The position numbers and the translations under genes were made by a program. The notes beneath the pieces are model-generated. The model made no database searches. It saw only the letters and a list, made by a program, of their open reading frames with translations, and was not told the origin of the DNA. Below are positions 1-7,068 of a stretch of 64,000 nt of DNA, one piece after another (the first letter of the stretch is position 1; the number at the start of each line of letters is the position of its first letter). The stretch comes from Salinirubellus litoreus (GTDB taxonomy: Archaea > Halobacteriota > Halobacteria > Halobacteriales > Haloarculaceae): assembly GCF_037335815.1 (NCBI RefSeq), contig NZ_CP147841.1:434001-498000 (forward strand), written 5' to 3'.

Positions 1-765
1 GGTCAGCACGAGATCAACTTCACCTACGACGACGCGCTCACCACGGCCGACAACGTCGCGACGTTCCGCGCGGTCGTCCGGGCCATCGCCGCCGAGCACG
101 ACCTCCACGCGACGTTCATGCCCAAGCCGATCGCACGCATCAACGGCTCGGGCATGCACACCCACATGTCGCTGTTCACCGAGGACGGCGAGAACGCGTT
201 CCACGACGGAGACGACGAGTTCGACCTGAGCGAGACGGCCAAGCAGTTCCTCGCCGGCATCCTCGAGCACGCCCCGGCGATCACCGCCGTCTCGAACCCG
301 ACGGTCAACAGCTACAAGCGCCTGGTGCCGGGCTACGAGGCACCGGTCTACGTCGCCTGGTCCGACCGGAACCGCTCGGCGCTCATCCGCAAGCCCGCCG
401 CGCGCGTCCCGGCGGCCAGCCGTATCGAGGCCCGCTTCCCCGACCCGTCGTGTAACCCCTACCTCGCGTTCGCCGCGCTGATCACCGCAGGACTCGACGG
501 CATCGAACAGGGCCTCGACTGCCCCGACCCGGTCCGCGAGAACATCTACGAGTTCGACGAGGAGAAGCGCGAGGAGTACGGCATCGACACCCTCCCGACG
601 AACCTCGGCGAGGCCGTCGACGCGCTCGAGGAGGACGAGGTCATCAAGGGCGCGCTCGGCGACCACGTCTCCGAGAAGTTCGTCGAGGCCAAGAACGCCG
701 AATTCTCCGAGTACATCGTCGAGGTCTCCGAGTGGGAGATCGACCGGTACCTCGAGACGTTCTAG
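1..765 (+). CDS. glnA: glutamine synthetase, C-terminal part (5' end outside window)
   Basis: Frame 1 is open from the first base, so the gene begins upstream of the window; 254 residues remain. The enzyme makes glutamine from glutamate, ammonia and ATP in the cytoplasm. Visible family signatures are the catalytic-domain stretch NGSGMHTHMSLF (residues 48-59 of the visible part), the substrate-binding block NRSALIRKPA and the RIEARFPDPSCNPYLAFAAL segment, followed by the usual C-terminal helices. I see no NLYDLP-type adenylylation site in the visible part, as expected for archaeal enzymes. It ends with TAG, which shows that TAG is an ordinary stop codon in this genome. The next gene is convergent. 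Confidence 0.97.
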   Translation, partial: GQHEINFTYDDALTTADNVATFRAVVRAIAAEHDLHATFMPKPIARINGSGMHTHMSLFTEDGENAFHDGDDEFDLSETAKQFLAGILEHAPAITAVSNPTVNSYKRLVPGYEAPVYVAWSDRNRSALIRKPAARVPAASRIEARFPDPSCNPYLAFAALITAGLDGIEQGLDCPDPVRENIYEFDEEKREEYGIDTLPTNLGEAVDALEEDEVIKGALGDHVSEKFVEAKNAEFSEYIVEVSEWEIDRYLETF

Positions 766-1282
766 CTCGATCCGACCCCCCACGATTCTTTCGCGCCACC
801 GACCACGAGCGAGCAGCCGGTCCCGTCGTTGGGTAGCCCGCCCCAGTTCCACCCGTGTACCGCCGACGTATCACCATCGGCCATGTGGAGTCCCGCGCGG
901 CCCGGTACGATGGGCGCAAACGACGGGGGCTCGGCTCCGCGTACAGCCGATACCCGGGCGGTTTCGGGTTCGGCGAGGCGACGGCGCGAGCGCCAGGCCC
1001 GAGGACGGTGCTGGACCCGCGTATCGCACCCGATACCGACCGGGGAGTGAGCCGCCCATCGATCCCGGAACGGGGACGCGAGTGCGCCCGCCCGTTCGTC
1101 GGCGTCGCCCCTATCCCCTGCGCCGAGAGATCGGGCTCGACCGCAGCACGCCCACTCGAAGCCGGACTCACCGAGAGGTTAGAGAGAACGCACGGGACGG
1201 ACCCGGATACCGTGACGGAGCCGGGGAGCGACGGCACCAGCGGTCGGTCCGGGCGTCCGTCGGACGCCGCGAGGTCGGACGT
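766..1282. other. 517-bp convergent intergenic region, no supported gene
   Basis: This gap lies between the stop of glnA and the stop of the convergent membrane-protein gene. Both strands are open in several frames, as expected at this GC content, but the conceptual proteins are Arg/Pro/Gly-rich, lack acidic bias and have no recognisable motif. I see no clear TATA box with a start codon at leaderless distance, no tRNA-like element and no T-tract. It may hold decayed coding sequence; nothing firmer can be said. Confidence 0.5.
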
Positions 1283-2638
1283 TCAGTCCCGGAAGGCGCT
1301 GAAGCGGTCCTGTAGCCGGCCGGGGAGCCGGCCGGCACCGACGACGGCCCCGACGATGAGCATCAGGGCGTAGAGTCCGAGCGTCGAGAGCCAGATGACG
1401 ATCATGGCGAAGATCGCCCACCCCCCTTCGAGGTAGGGCGTGTAGAAGGCTCCGAGCGTCATCACGGTCCCGTACAGGAGGACGAGGTAGGGCCCCCACC
1501 CGCGGGCCTTCCCGCGCCGAACCCGCGAGCGGACGTACTGCTTCAGGTCGCCCTCGATATCCTCGCGATGGACGGTCCGGTCCTCGACGCGACCCTCGAA
1601 TCGGTCGAGCTCGTCGTAGATGCGTTCGAGCTCCTCGCGGACGTCGTCGATGTCGTCCACGTCGAACCCCGCGGCCGTCCGCGGCCCGCCCGGGCCGCCG
1701 GGGCCGTCCGGTCCCGACCCCAGCGGCCACTCGGCCTCGGGACCGCCGGGGGTCGGCTCGTCGCTCGCGCGCTGTGCTGCCGTGTCGTCGGTGGTGTCGT
1801 CCGTGTCGGTCATACCTTGTGTTCCGAACCCGTCCGCGCCGACCCGGCCCGCGAGGACCGCGTTCAGGACGACGCCGACGAGGAGGATGAGCCCGCCGAA
1901 GTAGAGGAAGGTCACCAGCAGGAGGACCGCGCCGAGGACGCCGTAGGCGTCGTAGCTGCCCGCACCGGCAGCGTAGACGCGGAATCCGGTCTCGAGGAGC
2001 GTCCATCCGCCGGCGGCGAAGACCGCGCCCGGCACCGCCTCGCGGATCTCGACCTCGCCGGGCAGGAAGTAGTAGAGCGGGAGGAAGGCGGCCGTGAGCC
2101 CGCCGAGGAGCAGCAGGGTGCCGACGACCCCGGCGAGATCGAAACCCGCGACGATCAGGTCCGGGTCGAGGACGGCGATGACCACGCCCACGAGTACGGT
2201 CGCCGTGATACCGACACCGACCGCCCCGAGGGTCACGACCGCGTCCCTGACCTGCCCGACGATGGAGTCGGGGAGCGGCGAGCCGTACACCGTCGAGAAG
2301 GCCACGTCCATCCCCCGGAAGAGCTTCAGCCCCGACCAGAGGAGGACGGCCGTCCCGACGAGGCCGGCACCGGCCTGCCCGGCGGTGTTTCGGAGCGTCT
2401 CCTGGACGAGGGTCCCGGCCTGTGGGCCGAACGCCTCCGCCGCCCGGTTCGCGAGCGCGAACGCGAGTTCCTCGCCGCCGAAGGCCGAGGCGGCGACCAC
2501 CGCCAGCAGCATGAGCGGGACCAGCGAGACGAACGCGTAGTACGCGAGGCTGGCCGCGATGAACGTGATGCGGTCGTCGCGGACGCCCTGGACGGTCTGT
2601 CGCGTCACCCGTACGACGCCCCCGGCCTGTCGGTTCAC
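1283..2638 (-). CDS. YihY/BrkB-family membrane protein with long C-terminal extension
   Basis: 451 residues from a GTG start. The start was chosen because an AT-rich box lies 24-36 nt upstream and the family begins just before the conserved segment ITFIAASLAYYAFVSLVPL, the hallmark of YihY/BrkB (once called RNase BN) proteins. About six membrane segments fill residues ~30-270. From about residue 276 (MTDTDDTTDD) there is an acidic, Gly/Pro-rich linker of ~50 residues, then a charged helical stretch and two more membrane segments to the C-terminus. The role of the family is unclear; nuclease activity is not supported by the fold. The second half could be a fused separate domain. Transcribed convergently with glnA and divergently from the next small gene. 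Confidence 0.85.
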   Translation of the reverse strand: MNRQAGGVVRVTRQTVQGVRDDRITFIAASLAYYAFVSLVPLMLLAVVAASAFGGEELAFALANRAAEAFGPQAGTLVQETLRNTAGQAGAGLVGTAVLLWSGLKLFRGMDVAFSTVYGSPLPDSIVGQVRDAVVTLGAVGVGITATVLVGVVIAVLDPDLIVAGFDLAGVVGTLLLLGGLTAAFLPLYYFLPGEVEIREAVPGAVFAAGGWTLLETGFRVYAAGAGSYDAYGVLGAVLLLVTFLYFGGLILLVGVVLNAVLAGRVGADGFGTQGMTDTDDTTDDTAAQRASDEPTPGGPEAEWPLGSGPDGPGGPGGPRTAAGFDVDDIDDVREELERIYDELDRFEGRVEDRTVHREDIEGDLKQYVRSRVRRGKARGWGPYLVLLYGTVMTLGAFYTPYLEGGWAIFAMIVIWLSTLGLYALMLIVGAVVGAGRLPGRLQDRFSAFRD

Positions 2639-2661
2639 GGACCCGGGTTCGGCCGAGGGGG

Positions 2662-2674
2662 GTAAAAATATAAA
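2662..2674 (-). promoter_or_regulatory. TATA box of the YihY-family gene
   Basis: On the minus strand the sequence reads TTTATATTTTTAC, the most AT-rich patch in the area, centred ~30 nt before the GTG at 2638. The spacing predicts a leaderless transcript and supports that start over ATG codons further upstream. Confidence 0.7.
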
Positions 2675-2787
2675 GCTTGTAAACCGGGCAGCGCCGCTCG
2701 GCGAGCGTCGCCCTGGAGGAGCCACGATCCGACTCGTCGCGTGCCCGTGTCGGTAGGTATTATCGCCCCCGGTCCGAAGCGCCGGCA

Positions 2788-3015
2788 ATGCAGGACGCCT
2801 ACAAGGAGCTCATGTTCCGTAGCTTCAAGGACGCCATGGACATCGTGGCGGATTACAACGAGTGGGTCGAGGACTCGTTCGACGCGCAGGTGCCGGTTCC
2901 GCCCCAGGCCGTCCCCCAGGTCGCGATGATGCTCTACCAGAGCCGCGTCCGCGAACACATGGGCGACAGCGGCGAGTTCGACTTCCCCGAATTCCAGAAC
3001 CGAATGTACGAGTAA
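2788..3015 (+). CDS. small conserved-looking haloarchaeal protein, unknown function
   Basis: 75 residues, beginning MQDAYKELMFRSFKDAMDIV and ending FPEFQNRMYE. It is soluble, mostly helical and acidic, with no Cys pair and no membrane segment. A TATA-like GTATTATCG lies ~25 nt before the ATG, consistent with a leaderless gene. It is divergent from the YihY-family gene and 72 bp ahead of the enoyl-CoA hydratase, which has its own promoter. I do not recognise a named domain. Composition and start context make it a real gene rather than a shadow. Confidence 0.75.
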   Translation: MQDAYKELMFRSFKDAMDIVADYNEWVEDSFDAQVPVPPQAVPQVAMMLYQSRVREHMGDSGEFDFPEFQNRMYE

Positions 3016-3087
3016 CCGGCCGCGAGCGGGTCGCGTGAACCCGGCGGACCCAACCAGTTATACCGGTGCTTCTCGACGCCCTCGGGT

Positions 3088-3948
3088 ATGGCCGACCACG
3101 ACTACGAGACCATCGCCGTCGAACCACACCCGGACGACGACCGGATCAGTCGGATCCGTCTCGACGCGCCCGGGCGGAACAACACCATCGACCTCACCAT
3201 GCTGGCCGACCTCCACGAGGCGTTCACGGCCGCGGACAGGGACCGGGACGTCCAGGGTATCCTCCTGGGAAGTACCTCCGACCCGTTCTGTGCCGGCGCG
3301 AACGTGGACGAACTCCGTGACCTGGGGTTCGAGGCCGGCACGCGCTGGATGCAGCTCTACTTCGACACGCTCGACGTCCTGCGGGACACGGGCAAGCCGG
3401 TCGTCGCCGCCGTCGACGGGACGTGTGTCGCCGGCGGGAACGAGCTGACGATGGCGTGTGACCTCGTCGTCGCGGGCGAGTCGGCACGGTTCGGCCAGCC
3501 GGAGGTCGGCGTCGGCTCCTCGGCGGCGGGCGGCGGCGTGCAGCTGCTCCCGCTGCTGGTCGGCGAGAAGCGGGCCCGCGAGATGCTCCTCCTCGGCGAA
3601 CTGCTCTCGGCCGAGGAGGCCGAGCGCATCGGGCTCATCAACCGCGTCGTCGACGACGAGGAGGTCGAGGAGCGCGCGATGGGCTTGCTCACCCGTATCG
3701 TCGACACGAAGAGCCCGCAGGCCTACCGCGCGATCAAGGGAATCATGAAGACCTGGACGAACCTCGGGCTGCTGGCCGAACCGATGGCCCGGGACATGAC
3801 CGCGAGCGTGTGGGCGAGCGAGGAGTTCGACGAACGCGTCTCGGCGTTCCTCTCCAGGCAGGAGCAGACCCCCCGGGAGTTCACCGGGACGCGACCCGAC
3901 CCGTCCGCGGACAGCTCCGGGGACGCGGACGGGAGCGACGACGAGTAA
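3088..3948 (+). CDS. enoyl-CoA hydratase/isomerase family protein
   Basis: 286 residues, a crotonase-fold protein that probably hydrates or isomerises an enoyl-CoA thioester in fatty-acid or amino-acid breakdown. The oxyanion-hole segment DPFCAGANVDELRDL is present. Both glutamates that act as acid/base in hydratases are visible, in GGNELTMACDL and in FGQPEVGVGSSAAGGG. The C-terminus carries a ~30-residue acidic, Ser/Asp-rich tail typical of halophilic adaptation. A TATA-like AGTTATACC is ~30 nt upstream of the ATG. No other beta-oxidation gene is adjacent, so the substrate is unknown. Confidence 0.92.
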   Translation: MADHDYETIAVEPHPDDDRISRIRLDAPGRNNTIDLTMLADLHEAFTAADRDRDVQGILLGSTSDPFCAGANVDELRDLGFEAGTRWMQLYFDTLDVLRDTGKPVVAAVDGTCVAGGNELTMACDLVVAGESARFGQPEVGVGSSAAGGGVQLLPLLVGEKRAREMLLLGELLSAEEAERIGLINRVVDDEEVEERAMGLLTRIVDTKSPQAYRAIKGIMKTWTNLGLLAEPMARDMTASVWASEEFDERVSAFLSRQEQTPREFTGTRPDPSADSSGDADGSDDE

Positions 3949-3977
3949 ACGGCGAGGAGCGACGAGGACGACCGGGG

Positions 3978-4121
3978 TCAGCGCTCCCGGCCCTCGCGGA
4001 GCCCGTCCGTGAAGCCCGTGACGATACGTCGGAGGAACAGGAAGACGAAGAAGACGACGAGCAGCAGGAAGAGGACGAGCACGACGAGGATCGGATCGAT
4101 CCCACCGAGTTGCAGGAGCAT
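3978..4121 (-). CDS. 47-residue single-pass membrane protein
   Basis: Begins MLLQLGGIDPILVVLVLFLL: a short N-terminus, one very hydrophobic segment (residues ~10-30), then a basic RR and an amphipathic C-terminal tail ending REGRER. The ATG is preceded by an AAACCCCTTT box at leaderless distance. The hydrophobic helix followed by positive charge is a typical small haloarchaeal membrane protein. Function unknown. It lies convergent to the enoyl-CoA hydratase and divergent from the ArsR-like gene. Confidence 0.65.
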   Translation of the reverse strand: MLLQLGGIDPILVVLVLFLLLVVFFVFLFLRRIVTGFTDGLREGRER

Positions 4122-4260
4122 ATCCGGAGTCGGCCCGCCGGCAGGAAAGGGGTTTCGGGCCGGCCGGCGCATCCGGTCCGGGACGGACGGGCCGGGCGAC
4201 GGCGCTCGTGAGCCTACGCCGTGGCAAAGTACTTGAGAGGCCGTCGGAAAGGCCAACGCG

Positions 4261-5184
4261 ATGGGACTGCTGCCCTCCAAGCCGGACCTCTCCGCCGACG
4301 CCGACGCGGGTCCCCGAGTCGTCGGCGTCGACAGCGAGGACGCCGACGATCTCATGTCGGCGCTCACCTCCCGGACCGCCCGACGGATCCTCTCGGCTCT
4401 CCACGAGGAGCCCAACCCCCCCTCGAAGCTCGCCGATCGGGTCGATACGAGCCTCCAGAACGTCCAGTACCACCTCGAACGCCTCGAGGACGCCGGTGCG
4501 GTCGAGGTGGCCGGGACCGCCTACTCGGAGAAGGGCCGCGAGATGGACATCTACGCGCCCGCCGACGAGCCGTTGGTCATCTACGCCGGCCGCGAGGAGG
4601 AGGCCTCGGGGCTCAGGGCGGCCCTCTCGCGACTCCTCTCCGGGGTCTTCGCCCTCGCGATCGGGGCCCTCGCCGTCCAGGAGGTGTTCGGCGAGGGGAT
4701 CCCCTTCCCGGTCGCACAGACGGGGAGCGGCGGGGGGGCTGACGGCGGCGATAGCGGTGGAGCGGGCGGAGCCGGCGGCGCGGACGGCGGCTCCGGGGGT
4801 GACGTGGGTATCGCCAGCGACGGCGGGGGGACCGGGACCCCGGATCCGACGCCGAGCCCGGATGGGCCGGGGATCGCCCAGACCACACCCTCGTCGACCC
4901 CGGCTCCGGAGGCGACGGGGGTCCCGACGGAGGCCGCCACGGGCACGCCCGCGGCCACCGGGACGCCCGCGCCCGTGGCGACCGAGGCGGCGACGACCAC
5001 GCCGACCGCCGAGCCGACGCCGGCGGCGACGGCCGCCGACCTCGCCACGGAGACGGTCAGGACCGCGGCGGAAGCAGGGAGCGCGGGGGCGCTCGATCCG
5101 ACCGGTCTTCCCCCGGGCGTGCTGTTCTTCCTCGGCGGCACGCTCGTGCTCGTCGCCGCCGTCGCCCTCACGTACGGGAACTGA
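4261..5184 (+). CDS. ArsR-like winged-helix regulator with C-terminal membrane anchor
   Basis: 307 residues. Residues ~30-105 form a winged-helix domain (SALTSRTARRILSALHEE, then SLQNVQYHLERLEDAGAVEV and a wing ending EMDIYAPADEPLVIY). A hydrophobic segment lies near ~125-140. Residues ~155-280 are low-complexity Gly/Ala/Asp then Thr/Pro/Ala repeats, which look like an extracytoplasmic stalk, and a final membrane segment (GVLFFLGGTLVLVAAVALTY) ends the protein. This is a DNA-binding domain tethered to the membrane. Such ArsR-like proteins are common in haloarchaea; the target is unknown. The start ATG is ~30 nt after an AAAGTACTTGA box. Confidence 0.85.
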   Translation: MGLLPSKPDLSADADAGPRVVGVDSEDADDLMSALTSRTARRILSALHEEPNPPSKLADRVDTSLQNVQYHLERLEDAGAVEVAGTAYSEKGREMDIYAPADEPLVIYAGREEEASGLRAALSRLLSGVFALAIGALAVQEVFGEGIPFPVAQTGSGGGADGGDSGGAGGAGGADGGSGGDVGIASDGGGTGTPDPTPSPDGPGIAQTTPSSTPAPEATGVPTEAATGTPAATGTPAPVATEAATTTPTAEPTPAATAADLATETVRTAAEAGSAGALDPTGLPPGVLFFLGGTLVLVAAVALTYGN

Positions 5185-5295
5185 ACGAAGGGTCAAACGG
5201 CTCTTTGAACCTACGACGCCTATTTGCACTACTCACACCCAGTGGCAGGTACGCTTCGGCCCTCCACCGAGCGTGACGCGGCACGACCCCACGTT

Positions 5296-5829
5296 CTACA
5301 GCTCGAACGACGCCAGGAGCGTGCCGTCCGGCTCGACGATGCGCCCGCTGACGCTCGCCCCATCCGCTCCGTCCGCTCGCCCCTCCTCGCCCGTTCCCCG
5401 GAGTTCGGCGTGGGCCGGCCGGTGCCACCGCGGGTCGGCGTGGCTCCCCGGGTTCAGCACCGGTGGGTCGCGCTCGCCGTCGAACCCCGGTCTGTGGGAG
5501 TGACCGACCACGACCAAGTCGGCCATCGCCTGCCGGCCGAGCATCGCGAGCGCGGTGTCGGAGTGTTCGTGCCCGTGGACCACGACGATACGGAGACCGC
5601 CCCACTCGACGACCCGGTCGGCGGGGAGCCGTTCGCGGAGCTCGGTCGGGTCGTTGTTCCCGTAGACGGCTCTGAGTTCTCGGGCCTCCGACTCGAACGC
5701 CTCGAGGACGGACCGGGTGAGGAAGTCCCCGGCGTGGAGGACGAGGTCGGCCTCACGGACCGCCTCCAGGGTACGTCCCTCCAGGCGGTGGTCCGACCGA
5801 CCGTGGGTGTCGGAGACGACGACGAGCAT
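5296..5829 (-). CDS. YfcE-family metallophosphoesterase
   Basis: 177 residues. All metal-binding motifs of the YfcE/MJ0936 phosphodiesterase family are present in order: VVSDTHGR near the N-terminus, LHAGDF, GNND, VVVHGHEH and VVGHSHRPGF. Members hydrolyse phosphodiester bonds with Mn or similar metals; the cellular substrate is uncertain. The start ATG is placed directly before LVVVSDTHG, as in family members, and codons further upstream are excluded because they would overlap the divergent transporter promoter. It is convergent with the ArsR-like gene. Confidence 0.92.
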   Translation of the reverse strand: MLVVVSDTHGRSDHRLEGRTLEAVREADLVLHAGDFLTRSVLEAFESEARELRAVYGNNDPTELRERLPADRVVEWGGLRIVVVHGHEHSDTALAMLGRQAMADLVVVGHSHRPGFDGERDPPVLNPGSHADPRWHRPAHAELRGTGEEGRADGADGASVSGRIVEPDGTLLASFEL

Positions 5830-5926
5830 ACGCGCTCTCGGGGGGCAGGCCACATGAACGGGTCGGGACGGAGCGGGACGGGTCGATGCCGGTAGGCCTT
5901 TGAGACGGCGGCCACTCGACGGGACA

Positions 5927-6868
5927 ATGGCAGGCAGCAGGTCGGTGGTCATCGCCGCGCTCATCGCCAACGGGGCCATCGCGGTCATGAAGTTCTTCGG
6001 CTACCTCCTCACCGGGAGTCCCTCGATGCTGTCGGAGACCTACCACTCCATCTCCGACACCGGCAATCAGGTGTTCCTCCTCATCGGTATCCGCTACGGC
6101 GCGAGGGACGCCAGCAGACGGCACCCGTTCGGCTACGGCAAGGCGCAGTTCTTCTACGCGTTCCTCGTCTCGGTCCTGCTGTTCGGTATCGCGGGGTGGG
6201 AGTCGGCCAAGCACGGCTACCAGGCCTTCGTCGACCCCCACCCGGTCAGCGCCACCCCGGCGACGCTGCTCGGTTTCACGTTCCCCGGCGTGTGGGTCAA
6301 CTACGTCGTCCTCGTCGGAGCCATCGCCTTCGAGGCGTGGGCGCTGAAGAAGGCGTACGCCGAGATGAAACGGCAGATGGACAGACACGGCTGGGCGACC
6401 CTCCGCGAGGCGTTCAGGAAGACGAGCGACGTGACCACGCTCACTGCGCTGACCGAGGACACCATCGCGATGGCGGGGGCCGGCCTCGCCCTCGTCGGCG
6501 TCTACCTCTCGCGAGTGACGCAGAACCCGCTGTACGACGCGTTCACGTCGATACTCATCGGCCTGATGCTGATGGGGTTCGCGCTGGCGCTCGCCTGGGA
6601 GAACAAGCGACTCCTCCTCGGCGAGTCCCTCCCCAGAGAGGACGAGCGACCCCTCCGCGAACTCATCCGCAACGCACCGGGGGTCACCCACGTCGACGCC
6701 CTGCAGACGGTCTACTTCGGCCCCGAGCGGGCGCTCCTCACCGCCGACGTGAGCTTCGACTCCGGGATGGACACCGAGGAGATCGACGACCGCATCACGT
6801 CCATCGAGGAGGAGATCATGTCCACCGCTCCGAGCATCAAGCGGGTCTACCTCGAACCCGAACTGTAG
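5927..6868 (+). CDS. cation diffusion facilitator transporter (ZnT9/SLC30A9-like)
   Basis: 313 residues with about six membrane segments (roughly 5-25, 35-55, 75-95, 115-140, 180-200, 205-225) and a cytoplasmic C-terminal domain. CDF signatures are SMLSETYHSISDTGNQ in helix 2 and HPFGYGKAQFFYAFLVS between helices 2 and 3. In helix 5 the usual HxxxD metal site is absent and reads LTEDTIAMAG, as I recall for the ZnT9-like branch, so metal selectivity may differ from ordinary Zn exporters. Start ATG at MAGSRSVV with a CCTTTGAG box ~27 nt upstream. Divergent from the phosphodiesterase. Confidence 0.9.
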   Translation: MAGSRSVVIAALIANGAIAVMKFFGYLLTGSPSMLSETYHSISDTGNQVFLLIGIRYGARDASRRHPFGYGKAQFFYAFLVSVLLFGIAGWESAKHGYQAFVDPHPVSATPATLLGFTFPGVWVNYVVLVGAIAFEAWALKKAYAEMKRQMDRHGWATLREAFRKTSDVTTLTALTEDTIAMAGAGLALVGVYLSRVTQNPLYDAFTSILIGLMLMGFALALAWENKRLLLGESLPREDERPLRELIRNAPGVTHVDALQTVYFGPERALLTADVSFDSGMDTEEIDDRITSIEEEIMSTAPSIKRVYLEPEL

Positions 6869-7039
6869 CGAGCAGGCGAGTCGGACGGCCGCGGCTCCGC
6901 ACGGTGTGCGACTCGCGCTCCCGCGTGACGCCGTGCGGCCCTTCGGTCGGGCACGCGGGGTGGTGGTCCCGTCCTGTTACTTGAACCTCCGGTCACGCGA
7001 GTCCGACCGCGTTACACTTCCGCCGCGACCGGCGAACCC

Positions 7040-7046
7040 TTTTATC
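7040..7046 (+). promoter_or_regulatory. TATA box of the XPD-like helicase gene
   Basis: TTTTATC lies 23-29 nt before the GTG at 7069, inside a long GC-rich region. The distance predicts transcription starting at or next to the GTG (leaderless). Confidence 0.65.
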
Positions 7047-7068
7047 CGAGAGGGAGGTACCGACGAGT

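Noticed and set aside
855..1373. 172-codon plus-strand ORF in the glnA downstream gap
   Set aside because: Arg/Ser/Pro-rich, no acidic bias, no promoter, and it runs into the end of the YihY-family gene. Treated as non-coding or decayed sequence.
3058..5229. 723-codon minus-strand frame across the enoyl-CoA hydratase and ArsR-like genes
   Set aside because: It spans two well-supported genes and an intergenic region without any family signature.
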